Source of the DNA: Thiohalocapsa halophila
Lineage (GTDB): Bacteria; Pseudomonadota; Gammaproteobacteria; Chromatiales; Chromatiaceae
Reading direction: 5' to 3'
Assembly: GCF_016583825.1 (NCBI RefSeq)
Contig: NZ_NRRV01000016.1
Location: forward strand, 1 to 64,000
Length of the DNA stretch: 64,000 bases
Shown: piece after piece, positions 51,071 through 59,962 of the stretch
Layout of the letters: every line of letters starts with the position of its first letter
Numbering within the stretch: the first letter of the stretch is position 1
Position numbers and translations under genes: made by a program
The notes under the pieces: model-generated
Told to the model about the DNA's origin: nothing
What the model saw: only the letters and a program-made list of their open reading frames with translations
Databases searched by the model: none

Positions 51071-53287
51071 ATGAGCAACCCAAAAATCGTCAACCTGAGC
51101 CGCCGCCGGTTCCTGAAGAGCTCCACCGGCGCCGCCGCGGGCCTGACGCTCGGCGTCTGGCTGCCGGCCCGGGGCCAGATGGCGGGCCCGGAGCGCGTCG
51201 CCGGTCCCGGCATGGCCGGCGGCGGGGCGGCAGCCGCGGGCGATTTCGCCCCCAACGCCTTCGTGCGCATCGCCACGGACGACAATGTCACGGTCGTCTG
51301 CAAGCACCTTGAGATGGGCCAGGGCACCTTCACCGGCCTGCCGACCCTGGTGGCCGAAGAGCTGGACGCCCGCTGGGCGCAGATCCAGCCCGAAGGCGCA
51401 CCGGTAGACGCCGAGCGCTACAACAATCTGTTTTGGGGCAGCGTGCAGGGCACCGGCGGCAGCACGGCCATCGCCAACGCCTTCGAGCAGATGCGCAAGG
51501 CCGGCGCCGCCGCCCGCGCCATGCTGGTGGGCGCGGCCGCCGCGCGCTGGCAGGTGCCGGCGGCGGAGATCACCGTCGTCGACGGCGTGGTCAGCCACCC
51601 CAAGAGCGGCAACAGCGCCACCTTCGGCGAGCTGGCGGTCGCCGCCGCCGAGCAGCCGGTCCCCGACGAGCCCAAGCTCAAGGCCCCGTCCGAATTCAAG
51701 CTCATCGGCAAGGCCTTCCTGCCGCGCAAGGACAGCAAGGCCAAGTGCACCGGGGTCGCCCAGTTCACCCAGGACGTGCGGCTGCCGAACATGCTCACCG
51801 CCTGTGTCGCCCACCCGCCGCGCTTCGGCGCCAAAGTGCGGGGCTTCGACGCAAGCGCGGCCGAGGCCGTGCCCGGGGTCGTGGAGGCGGTGGCAATCCC
51901 GAGCGGCGTCGCCGTGCTGGCCTACGACTTCTGGTCCGCACAGCAGGGCCGCAATGCCCTGACGGTGGACTGGGACGAGTCCGACGCCTTCAAGCAAGGC
52001 TCCAAGGAGATCCTCGCCGACTACCGCCGGCGCGCCAAAGAGCCCGGCAAGACCGTCACCCGCGTCGGCGATGCCGAGGCCGCGCTGGCGGCTGCCGCCA
52101 CCGTCGTCGAGGCCGAGTACAGCGTGCCCTTCCTGGCGCATGCGGCCATGGAGACCATGGACTGCGTCATCACGCCGGACGCCGACGGCGGCGTGCGGGT
52201 GGTCAACGGCGAGCAGTTCCAGACCATCGACCAGCAGGCGGTCGCCGAGGTGCTGGGCCTTGAGCCCGAGCAGGTGCGCATCGAGATGCTCTACGCCGGC
52301 GGCTCCTTCGGCCGGCGCGCGAACCCACAGTCGGACTACCTCGTCGAGGCGGCGCACATCTTCAAGGCGGCCGGCGGCAAGACATCCGTCAAGCTCATCT
52401 GGACCCGCGAGGACGACACCCGCGCCGGCTTCTACCGGCCGCTGTATCTGCACAAGGTCCGCGCCGGGCTCGACGCCGACGGCAAGCCCGTCGCCTGGCA
52501 GCACCGCATCGTCGGCCAATCCATCATCACCGGCACCGCCTTCGAGCCGGCGCTGGTGGTGGACGGCATCGACCAGACCTCCGTGGAGGGCGCCAAGGAG
52601 CTCCCCTACGCCATCCCCAACCGGCATCTGGACCTGCACTCCCCGGAACTGCCCGTGCCGGTGCAGTGGTGGCGCGCCGTGGGCTCCACCCACACGGCCT
52701 TCGCGGTGGAATGCATGATGGACGAGCTCGCCGCCGCCGCCGGCACGGACCCGGTGGACTTCCGCGTGGCGCTGATGGGCGAGCACCCGCGCGAGCGCGA
52801 CGTGCTCAAGCTCGCCGCCCAGCAGGGGGGCTGGTACGACCCGCCGCTGGCCGAGGGCCGCGGGCGCGGCATCGCCGTGCACAAGTCCTTCGGCAGCCAT
52901 GTCGGCATGGTGGCCGAGGTGACGCTGGACGACGACAACGGCTTCAGCGTGGACCGGGTGGTTATCGCCGTGGACTGCGGCACCGTGGTGAACCCCGACG
53001 TGGTGGTGGCGCAGATGGAAGGCGGCATGGGCTTCGGTCTGTCCGCGGCGCTGATGTCCGAGATCACCCTGGTGGACGGCGCCGTGCAGCAATCCAACTT
53101 CCACGACTACCTGGTGCTGCGCATGGACAAGATGCCCGAGGTGGAGGTGCACATCGTGCCGTCGAATGAGGCGCCCACCGGCGTCGGCGAGCCGGCGACC
53201 CCGGTCATCGCCCCGGCCGTGGCCAACGCCCTGGCGGCGGCCACCGGCAAGCGCTACCACCAGCTGCCGCTGGAGCGCGCCGCCTGA
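51071..53287 (+). CDS. Isoquinoline 1-oxidoreductase-type molybdopterin subunit
   Basis: Catalytic subunit (738 residues) with a Tat signal SRRRFLKSSTGAAAGLTLG. Molybdenum cytosine dinucleotide contacts and family motifs include VRIATDDNVTVVCKHLEMGQ, the GSVQGTGGSTAIANAFEQM segment, EMLYAGGSFGRR and the C-terminal GVGEPATPVIAPAV with the catalytic Glu. ATG 51071 follows AAGGAGACG. The order small-large without a FAD subunit marks the IorAB-like class. No dedicated XdhC chaperone is adjacent. Confidence 0.92.
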   Translation: MSNPKIVNLSRRRFLKSSTGAAAGLTLGVWLPARGQMAGPERVAGPGMAGGGAAAAGDFAPNAFVRIATDDNVTVVCKHLEMGQGTFTGLPTLVAEELDARWAQIQPEGAPVDAERYNNLFWGSVQGTGGSTAIANAFEQMRKAGAAARAMLVGAAAARWQVPAAEITVVDGVVSHPKSGNSATFGELAVAAAEQPVPDEPKLKAPSEFKLIGKAFLPRKDSKAKCTGVAQFTQDVRLPNMLTACVAHPPRFGAKVRGFDASAAEAVPGVVEAVAIPSGVAVLAYDFWSAQQGRNALTVDWDESDAFKQGSKEILADYRRRAKEPGKTVTRVGDAEAALAAAATVVEAEYSVPFLAHAAMETMDCVITPDADGGVRVVNGEQFQTIDQQAVAEVLGLEPEQVRIEMLYAGGSFGRRANPQSDYLVEAAHIFKAAGGKTSVKLIWTREDDTRAGFYRPLYLHKVRAGLDADGKPVAWQHRIVGQSIITGTAFEPALVVDGIDQTSVEGAKELPYAIPNRHLDLHSPELPVPVQWWRAVGSTHTAFAVECMMDELAAAAGTDPVDFRVALMGEHPRERDVLKLAAQQGGWYDPPLAEGRGRGIAVHKSFGSHVGMVAEVTLDDDNGFSVDRVVIAVDCGTVVNPDVVVAQMEGGMGFGLSAALMSEITLVDGAVQQSNFHDYLVLRMDKMPEVEVHIVPSNEAPTGVGEPATPVIAPAVANALAAATGKRYHQLPLERAA

Positions 53288-53334
53288 GACCCGCCGCATC
53301 CAGTTGCCGGCAAGTTATGGTTACCATCGGTTGC

Positions 53335-53534
53335 GGGGACGGTAACCTGAATTGCAGGGTGGGACAGCCCCTGAGCTATCCCCGACGTTTTGGGACAGTA
53401 TACGGGATTGCCTCGTCACTGACCTTCACCGAGTCTTGAGTAACGGGGACGAGTAACGGGGACAGTACACTCAATTGCCCTGTATCCGATACCATGCAGA
53501 CTGACTGACCGCCGAGATCGGTATACCGTCCCCG
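53335..53534. repeat. GTATAC-centred repeat array after the hydroxylase genes
   Basis: Three forward copies of GGKGACRGTATACNNAATT (53335-53354, 53392-53410, 53458-53477) and one inverted copy (CGGTATACCGTCCCC, 53519-53534). Repeats of this type accompany REP-associated (RAYT) transposases in other gammaproteobacteria. No transposase is present here. Confidence 0.8.
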
Positions 53535-53563
53535 CTTTCGGGCCTGTTGCGAGCGCCAGCCCC

Positions 53564-55756
53564 CTGACTTCACCCATCCTCTCCAGCCTCAGCGAGCTCC
53601 TGGCCGCCGTCGCCGCAAGCGGCGAGCGCCGCCTGCTGTGGCTCGCGGGCTCTGCGGATTGGACGCTGGCGGCGGCAGAGGCCGTCGCGGCCGCGCTGGC
53701 GCTGCCGGACACCCGCTGGCTCGGCAGCCGCGGCCGCGTTGCCGATCCGAATCGGCGCACGTCGGGGCTGGGCGGCGAGTGCGGCCTGCTGGTGGTGGAT
53801 GCTTGGGCGGGGCTGGATCTGGACGCGCTGGGCGCCGCCGCCGGCACACTGCGCGGCGGCGGGCTGCTGGTGCTGCTGACACCGCCGCCGGCGGACTGGC
53901 CCAGGTGGACCGACCCCGCCCCCGAGCGCTGCGCGAGCTTCCCCCATGGCGCCGCCGCCGTCACCGGGCGTCTGATTCGGCGTCTCTGCGGCCTTTTGGA
54001 TGCGAGCCTGGCGGTGCGGCGAGTCGACGGGCCCGCGGTGTCCGCGGACGCGCCATCCCCGGCCGCGGACACCGCAGGTCATGGCTTGAGCCTTTCGGTG
54101 CTCCGCTCGGCTCCGAGAGCCACGCCCACGGCCACCGGACCCACATCGGACCATGCGCAGACCGAGGCCGCGACACCCGACCAAGCAGAAGCCGTCGCGG
54201 CCATCCTCGCCACCGCCAACGGCCGCTCGCAGCGCCCGTTGGTGATCACCGCCGACCGCGGCCGCGGCAAGTCCGGCGCCATGGGCCTGGCGGCTGCGCG
54301 GCTCCAGGCCGACGGCGGCAAAACCATCCTGCTGACCGCCCCCAGACGCGCGGCAGCCGAGGCGGTGCTGCGCCACGCCGGCGATGCCGCGCCGCGCTTT
54401 CTGCCACCGGATGCGCTGCTCGCCGAGACGCCGCCGGCGGACCTGCTGTTGGTGGACGAGGCGGCCGCCATCCCGGCCCCGCTGCTGTCGCGAATGCTGG
54501 AGCGCTACCCGCGCGTCGTCTTCGCCACCACGGTGCACGGCTACGAGGGCACCGGGCGCGGCTTCGAGGTGCGCTTCCGCGCCGTACTGGCCCGGCTCAG
54601 GCCCGGCTGGCGGGCGCTGCGCCTGAGCCAGCCCATCCGCTGGGCGCCGGGCGACCCGCTGGAGGCGCTGCTGGATCGGGCCCTGCTGCTGGACGCCGAG
54701 CCGGCGGCGGATGCGGATGCCGAGGCAGCGCTCGCCACCGCCGGCCCCGCCGACATCCGCTTCGAGACGCCGGAGCGCGACGCCCTCGCCGCCGACGAGC
54801 CGCGGCTGCGCCAGGCCTTCGGGCTGCTGGTGCTCGGGCACTACCAGACCCGCCCCTCGGACCTGCGCCAGCTCCTGGACGCACCGGGCATCGCCGTGCA
54901 CTGGCTGCGCGCCGGCGAGACCCTGCTCGCGGTGGCCGTCAGCGGCCGCGAGGGGCGGCTGCCGGCAGACCTGCATGAGCCCATCTTCACCGGCCGCCGC
55001 CGTCCCCGCGGGCATCTGCTGCCGCAGACGCTCAGCGCCCACGCCGGGCTGCTCGACGCCCCCGGGCTCGACTGCCGGCGCATCCTGCGCATCGCCGTGC
55101 ATCCGGCGGTGCAGCGTCGGGGTCTCGGCCGCCGCCTGCTGGCGGACCTCGCGAGCGCCGGCGCCGACGAGGGCGCGGACCTGCTCGGGGCCAGCTTCGG
55201 CGCGACACCCGAGCTGATCGGCTTCTGGCGCGGCTGCGACCTGGTACCCGTGCACATCGGCAGCCGCCGCAATGCCGCCAGCGGTGCCCACGCCGCCGTG
55301 GTGCTGCGCGCGCTGACGGCCGCCGGCGGAGCCGTGCTGCAGCTCGGCCGGCAACGGCTGGTCCCGCGGCTGGCGGTGCTGCTCGCTGGCCCCCTGCGGG
55401 ACCTGGAGCCGGCCGTGGTCGCCGAGCTGCTGGCCGCCGCGCCGAGCGCCAGCGTGCAACTGGATGACCTGGAGCTGCGGGAGCTGCACGCCTTCGCCAA
55501 CGCCGACCGCGGGCTGGATGCGACGCGCCCGGCGCTGCACCGGCTGCTTCAGGCCGTCCTCCCGGGAGAGCCGGCGGCGGACATCATCTCGCGAGCCCAG
55601 CGTCACGCCCTCATTGCCTGCGTGCTCCAGCACGCGGACCCCAGCGATTGCGCCGCCCGGCTCGGCTGCAGCGGCGCCGCCGCCGTCGTGGCCGAGCTGC
55701 GTACCGCCACCGCGGCGCTGCTGGCCGCCGGGGGACGCCAGCCATCGCCCGACTGA
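53564..55756 (+). CDS. tmcA: tRNA(Met) cytidine acetyltransferase TmcA
   Basis: Acetylates the wobble cytidine of elongator tRNA-Met. Domains: DUF1726 (about 1-150, ERRLLWLAGSADWTLAAAE), RecD-like ATPase (Walker A TADRGRGKSGAMG, Walker B LLLVDEAAAIPAPLL, VHGYEGTGRGFEVRF), GNAT acetyltransferase (RIAVHPAVQRRGLGRRLL) and a C-terminal tRNA-binding part. Homology to the E. coli protein starts near 53570, but no ATG, GTG or TTG occurs in this frame between an upstream stop at 53441 and GTG 53792. CTG 53564 is the best-placed start. Starting at 53792 would delete about half of DUF1726. Confidence 0.85.
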   Translation: MTSPILSSLSELLAAVAASGERRLLWLAGSADWTLAAAEAVAAALALPDTRWLGSRGRVADPNRRTSGLGGECGLLVVDAWAGLDLDALGAAAGTLRGGGLLVLLTPPPADWPRWTDPAPERCASFPHGAAAVTGRLIRRLCGLLDASLAVRRVDGPAVSADAPSPAADTAGHGLSLSVLRSAPRATPTATGPTSDHAQTEAATPDQAEAVAAILATANGRSQRPLVITADRGRGKSGAMGLAAARLQADGGKTILLTAPRRAAAEAVLRHAGDAAPRFLPPDALLAETPPADLLLVDEAAAIPAPLLSRMLERYPRVVFATTVHGYEGTGRGFEVRFRAVLARLRPGWRALRLSQPIRWAPGDPLEALLDRALLLDAEPAADADAEAALATAGPADIRFETPERDALAADEPRLRQAFGLLVLGHYQTRPSDLRQLLDAPGIAVHWLRAGETLLAVAVSGREGRLPADLHEPIFTGRRRPRGHLLPQTLSAHAGLLDAPGLDCRRILRIAVHPAVQRRGLGRRLLADLASAGADEGADLLGASFGATPELIGFWRGCDLVPVHIGSRRNAASGAHAAVVLRALTAAGGAVLQLGRQRLVPRLAVLLAGPLRDLEPAVVAELLAAAPSASVQLDDLELRELHAFANADRGLDATRPALHRLLQAVLPGEPAADIISRAQRHALIACVLQHADPSDCAARLGCSGAAAVVAELRTATAALLAAGGRQPSPD

Positions 55757-55859
55757 CACCGCGCGATCGGTGAGGGAGCACCGGCCGGCGTCGGCGTAGG
55801 ACATGACCCGGTGTTTGCCGTTAAGCTGAGCGGTTACCCACAGCGCCGAGGTCCCAGCC

Positions 55860-57074
55860 ATGCACTCCGTCCCGCTGCGTCTCAAAAAGGACCAGGAACG
55901 CCGCCTGCTGGCGGGCCATGCCTGGGTCTACAGCAACGAGGTGGACACCGCGGCCACGCCGCTTGCGGACCTGGAGCCCGGCCAGGCGGTGGAGATCATC
56001 GCCCAGCGCGGGCGCTGGCTCGGCCACGGTTATGCGAACCCGCATTCCCTGATTTGTGCGCGGCTGGTGAGCCGGCGGCGCAGTCAGCCCATCGGCGCCG
56101 CCCTCCTGGTGCAGCGGGTGCGTGCGGCGCTGGCGCTGCGGGAGCAGCTTTTCGAGGCCCCCTTCTATCGCCTGGTGCACGGCGAAGGCGACGGCCTGCC
56201 CGGCCTGGTGGTGGACCGCTACGGCGATCTGCTCGCGGTGCAGATCACCACCGCCGGCATGGACCGCCTCCAGCCCCTGGTGCTGGCCGCCCTGGAGCAG
56301 GTGCTGCGGCCCACGCACATCGTGCTGCGCAACGACAATCCGATGCGCGAGGTGGAGGGGCTGGCCCAGGGGATTCACTGGGTGCTCGGCGACGACCCCG
56401 GCGCCATCACGCTCACCGAAGGCGAGCTGCGCTTCGCCGTGGCGCCGGCGGGCGGGCAGAAGACCGGCTGGTTCTTCGACCAGGCGGACAACCGCCGCGC
56501 GCAGCACCGCTTCGGCCCGGCCCGGCGGGTGCTGGACGTCTGCTGCTATTTGGGTGCCTGGGGCCTTGGGGCCGCCGCCGACGGCGCCGAATCGGTCGCA
56601 TTCGTCGACAGTGCCGACAGCGCCTTGGCCGGGGTCACCGCCAACGCGGAGCGCAACGAGCTCGCCGCGCGCATCGACACCCTGCACGGCGATGCCTTCG
56701 AGGTCCTGCGGGCGCTGCGCGACGACGGCGCCCGCTTCGACCGGGTCATTCTGGACCCGCCCGCCTTCATCAAGCGCCGCAAGGACGAGCGCGAGGGCAC
56801 CCGCGCCTACGAGCGCCTGAACCGCCTCGGGCTCGGGCTGCTCGCGCCGGGCGGGCTGCTCATCACCTCCTCCTGCTCATTCCACCTGAGCCGCGAGGCC
56901 TTCCTGCGCACCGTCCAGTCCGCGGCGCGCCGCACCGAGCACGAGCTGCAGCTGCTGCTGGCGGGCGCCCAGGGGCCGGATCATCCGGTGCACCCGGCCA
57001 TCCCGGAGACCGCTTACCTCAAGACCTTTTTCCTGCGGGCGCTGCCGGGCGCCCGGGCCAACGATGCTGATTGA
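55860..57074 (+). CDS. rlmI: 23S rRNA (cytosine-C5)-methyltransferase RlmI family
   Basis: SAM-dependent rRNA methyltransferase of 404 residues. N-terminal PUA domain (LKKDQERRLLAGHAWVYSNE through GHGYANPHSLICARL), then the Rossmann methyltransferase: VLDVCCYLGAWGLGAAADGA, ILDPPAFIKRRKDEREGTRA and LLITSSCSFHLS, with the catalytic Cys in the last. ATG 55860 is preceded by GAGG. Follows tmcA by 103 nt, so two RNA-modification genes are neighbours. Confidence 0.9.
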   Translation: MHSVPLRLKKDQERRLLAGHAWVYSNEVDTAATPLADLEPGQAVEIIAQRGRWLGHGYANPHSLICARLVSRRRSQPIGAALLVQRVRAALALREQLFEAPFYRLVHGEGDGLPGLVVDRYGDLLAVQITTAGMDRLQPLVLAALEQVLRPTHIVLRNDNPMREVEGLAQGIHWVLGDDPGAITLTEGELRFAVAPAGGQKTGWFFDQADNRRAQHRFGPARRVLDVCCYLGAWGLGAAADGAESVAFVDSADSALAGVTANAERNELAARIDTLHGDAFEVLRALRDDGARFDRVILDPPAFIKRRKDEREGTRAYERLNRLGLGLLAPGGLLITSSCSFHLSREAFLRTVQSAARRTEHELQLLLAGAQGPDHPVHPAIPETAYLKTFFLRALPGARANDAD

Positions 57075-57143
57075 TTGCGACGGCCCGGACCCGCGGCAGG
57101 CACTGCGCCTGACGTCCGGACCCACAGGATGCCAAAGGGAAAC

Positions 57144-57273
57144 GGTGACAGTTTCTTCAATTCCCTAACGTCGTCGTACCGAACCCAATTACGTATACCG
57201 TCACCTTTTTTGGTGAACCCGCTCAATTGCGTACACCGTCCCCGTTTCTGGGTCATTCAGTATACTGTCACCG
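57144..57273. repeat. GTATAC-centred repeat array after rlmI
   Basis: One forward, degenerate copy (57144-57165) and three inverted copies (57186-57205, 57224-57244, 57255-57273). The arrangement mirrors the array at 53.3 kb, so tmcA-rlmI is bracketed by arrays in mainly opposite orientation. Confidence 0.8.
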
Positions 57274-57294
57274 TTTTTGTGTTTGGGCGGCGGG

Positions 57295-58794
57295 TTAAGC
57301 CAGCACCAGCCGCCCGCCGAGCGTGACCACGGCCGTCACCACCAGCACCGCGAGCAGGTTGAGGCCGAGCCCGGCGCGGGCCATCTGCGCGATGGTCACT
57401 TGGCCGGACGCGAAGACGATGGCGTTGGGCGGGGTGGCCACGGGCAGCATGAAGGCGCAGCTCGCCGCCAGGGCCGCGGCGGTGAGCAGCAGGCCGGGCG
57501 GTGCGCCGGTGGCGGCGGCGGTGGCCGCGAGCACGGGCATGAGCGTGGTGGTCACCGCCGTGTTGCTGGTGATCTCCGTCAGCATCACCACCAGCGCGGC
57601 CACGGCCAGCACCAGCACCCAGTGCGGCAGCCCGCCGAGGCCGCCGAGGCCGGCGGCGATGAAGCCGTCCACGCCGGTGCCGGCGATGGCCGACGCCAGG
57701 CTGAGCCCCCCGCCGAACAGGATCAGGATCTGCCAGGGCACGGCCTTGGCGGTTTCCCAGTCCAGTGCCCGCGGCCGGGGCTCGCCCGGTGCCGGCCGCG
57801 GCCCCGCCGGCAGCATGAACAGCACCAGCGCGCCGAGCATGGCGACGCCGGCGTCCGTGAGGCCGTCGAGCCCGGTCCAGGCCGCCAGCTGCGGGCGCAG
57901 CAGCCAGCCCGCCGCGGTCAGCCCGAACACCGCGGCGGTGACCCGCTCGCCCAAGCCCATGGGCCCGAGGCGGGCCAGCTCGTCGGCGAGCACCGCCCGC
58001 CCGCAGGGCAGCGGCGTCGACGGCAGGCGGAAGGCGACGCGGGTGAGATAGAGCCATGTCAGCGGCAGCAGCACGGCCACCAGCGGCAGGCCGATGCCGA
58101 GCCAGCGGACCATGCTCAGGTCCAGCGCATACTGTTCGCGCACATAGGCCGCCAGCACCAGGTTCGGCGGCGTGCCCACCAGGGTGCCGGTGCCGCCGAT
58201 GGAGCAGGCGTAGGCGATGCCCAGCACCAGGGCGGTGCCGAAGGCGCGCATGGACACGGCGGAGTCGTCACCGCCGCCCTGCTCCGCCAGCAGCCGCAGC
58301 ACGCTGACGCCGATGGGCAGCATGACGATGGCCGTAGCGGTGTTGCTGATCCACATGCTGAGGAGCGCCGCGGCCAGCATGAAGCCGCCCACCAGGGCCC
58401 GCGGGCTGGTGCCCACCCGCAGCAGAATCCACAGCGCGATGCGCCGGTGCAGCCCGAAGCGCTGCACCGCGAGCCCGAGCAGGAAGCCGCCGAGAAAGAG
58501 AAAGATCAGCGGGTTGGCGTAGGGCGCCGTCGCCGCCGCGATGTCAGCGATACCGAGCAGCGGAAAGAGCACCACCGGCAGCAGCGCCGTCGCCGCCAGC
58601 GGCACGGCCTCCGTGAGCCACCAGACGGCCATCCACACCGCCACCGCCGCGGTGGCGCGGCCGGCGGGACCGAGCCCTGCCGCGACACCGTCGGCGCCGG
58701 GCGCGGCGGCGGGCAGGAGCCACCATACCAGCAGCGCGAGCGCCGGCCCCAGCAGCAGCCCAAGCCCCGCAATATCCGCACGCCGCATCTCCAT
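57295..58794 (-). CDS. DASS/SLC13 family sodium-dependent anion transporter
   Basis: Membrane transporter of 499 residues with about 12 helices. SLC13 landmarks: WWLTEAVPLAATALLPVVLF, FLFLGGFLLGLAVQRFGLHR, LSMWISNTATAIVMLPIGVS (first SNT motif), ITSNTAVTTTLMPVLAATA (second) and the C-terminal ATPPNAIVFASGQVTIAQMA. Substrates are dicarboxylates, sulfate or phosphate; sequence alone does not decide. ATG 58794 follows GGAGGCGGG. Convergent with the rlmI array. Confidence 0.9.
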   Translation of the reverse strand: MEMRRADIAGLGLLLGPALALLVWWLLPAAAPGADGVAAGLGPAGRATAAVAVWMAVWWLTEAVPLAATALLPVVLFPLLGIADIAAATAPYANPLIFLFLGGFLLGLAVQRFGLHRRIALWILLRVGTSPRALVGGFMLAAALLSMWISNTATAIVMLPIGVSVLRLLAEQGGGDDSAVSMRAFGTALVLGIAYACSIGGTGTLVGTPPNLVLAAYVREQYALDLSMVRWLGIGLPLVAVLLPLTWLYLTRVAFRLPSTPLPCGRAVLADELARLGPMGLGERVTAAVFGLTAAGWLLRPQLAAWTGLDGLTDAGVAMLGALVLFMLPAGPRPAPGEPRPRALDWETAKAVPWQILILFGGGLSLASAIAGTGVDGFIAAGLGGLGGLPHWVLVLAVAALVVMLTEITSNTAVTTTLMPVLAATAAATGAPPGLLLTAAALAASCAFMLPVATPPNAIVFASGQVTIAQMARAGLGLNLLAVLVVTAVVTLGGRLVLA

Positions 58795-59020
58795 CCCGCC
58801 TCCGCACAAATGGCCATGGGGCCCGACCCGAACGCTCAGTCCGACCGGGGCCGCGTCAGCCCGTCACCCGCCCCGGTGCACCGCCGAGTCCGAGGCGCTG
58901 GGCGCGTCAACCAGAGTCTAGCCCCGAGGGCGGTCCCATGGACCATACTGTGAGGAGCACCTCCCCGGCCGTTGTCGGCGCGGCGCCGCTCACAGAGTCC
59001 GCAACCGCCGGGGGTCGTCC

Positions 59021-59755
59021 ATGTGCTTCAATGCCGCAGCCAGCTTCGCCGCCAGCGCCGTGCTCATCCCGGCCGGACTGCATACCCTGCGCATCGCCCG
59101 GGCAGCGGACACGCGCTGGCTGGCGCTCGCGGCGTTTCCGCTGCTGTTCGGGGTCCAGCAGGCGCTGGAGGGGGTCCTCTGGCTGGCACTGGGCGATCCG
59201 CTGGGGGATTTCGTCGGCGTACCGCCGCCGACCCTGACCCCGCTGCTGGCGCTGGGCTTCCTCGCCTTCGCGTATGTGCTGTGGCCGACGCTGGTGCCGC
59301 TGGCGGCTCGCAGCGTCGAGCCACGACCCCAGCGCCGCCTGCTGTTCGGGCTGCTGGCGCTCGCAGGCGCCGCTGGCGGGCTCTTCATCTACCTGCCGCT
59401 CCTGCTCAATCCGGACTGGCTCGGTGTCAGCATCGTCGGCGGCTCCATCCTCTACGAGCCGAACATCCTCTTGTACTCCATACCGACCGCACCCCTGGGC
59501 CGCGGACTCTATGCGCTGGTGGTGCTGGTGCCGCTGCTGGCCTCCTCCGAGGCACTGGCGCGCCGGTTCGGCCTGCTGATCTGCGTGTCGGTTATTGTCA
59601 GCGCGGTGGCGTACGGCTACGCCTTCGTATCGGTGTGGTGCTTCTTTGCAGCGCTGTTGTCCGCTTGGCTGGGCGTGCGACTACCGGCGCGCTTGGGCGA
59701 GCAGGCCGCCGCCGGCGACGGCGCAAGCGCGCAGCAACGGCTCCCGCAGCGTTAG
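59021..59755 (+). CDS. DUF6629 family membrane protein
   Basis: Membrane protein of 244 residues with six to seven helices. The opening MCFNAAASFAASAVLIPAG and the segment FPLLFGVQQALEGVLWLALG are characteristic of the DUF6629 family, whose role is unknown. It ends in a hydrophilic tail. Divergent from the DASS gene across a 226-nt gap with no further feature. Confidence 0.7.
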   Translation: MCFNAAASFAASAVLIPAGLHTLRIARAADTRWLALAAFPLLFGVQQALEGVLWLALGDPLGDFVGVPPPTLTPLLALGFLAFAYVLWPTLVPLAARSVEPRPQRRLLFGLLALAGAAGGLFIYLPLLLNPDWLGVSIVGGSILYEPNILLYSIPTAPLGRGLYALVVLVPLLASSEALARRFGLLICVSVIVSAVAYGYAFVSVWCFFAALLSAWLGVRLPARLGEQAAAGDGASAQQRLPQR

Positions 59756-59885
59756 CGCGTGGATACAAGCGCCTCGAGCCCGCGGGCGGCGCGGGCCTGA
59801 GATGCCGCGCGGCTCACGGGTAGCCTGCATCGCAACCGGGAGCGGTATCGACGCCGTCAATCAGCCGGCACACAAACACGGGAAA

Positions 59886-59909
59886 CCCGCGCCGGTGGAT
59901 CGGCGCGGG
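59886..59909 (-). terminator. Terminator-like hairpin after sat
   Basis: On the minus strand CCCGCGCC and GGCGCGGG form a perfect 8-bp stem around an 8-base loop, followed by TTTCCCGTGTTTG. It begins 54 nt past the sat stop. Confidence 0.5.
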
Positions 59910-59962
59910 CTGCCCTTCGGCCGCGGCTGCGGGCGGGTGCGGTGCTCCCCGCGAGCGCTGGC

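Noticed and set aside
50492..53299. 935-codon open frame on the minus strand
   Set aside because: It lies opposite the molybdenum hydroxylase genes, has no domain, and reflects G+C-rich third-position bias.
53570..55885. 771-codon open frame on the minus strand
   Set aside because: Antisense to tmcA with Gly/Gln/Arg-rich, non-homologous translation.
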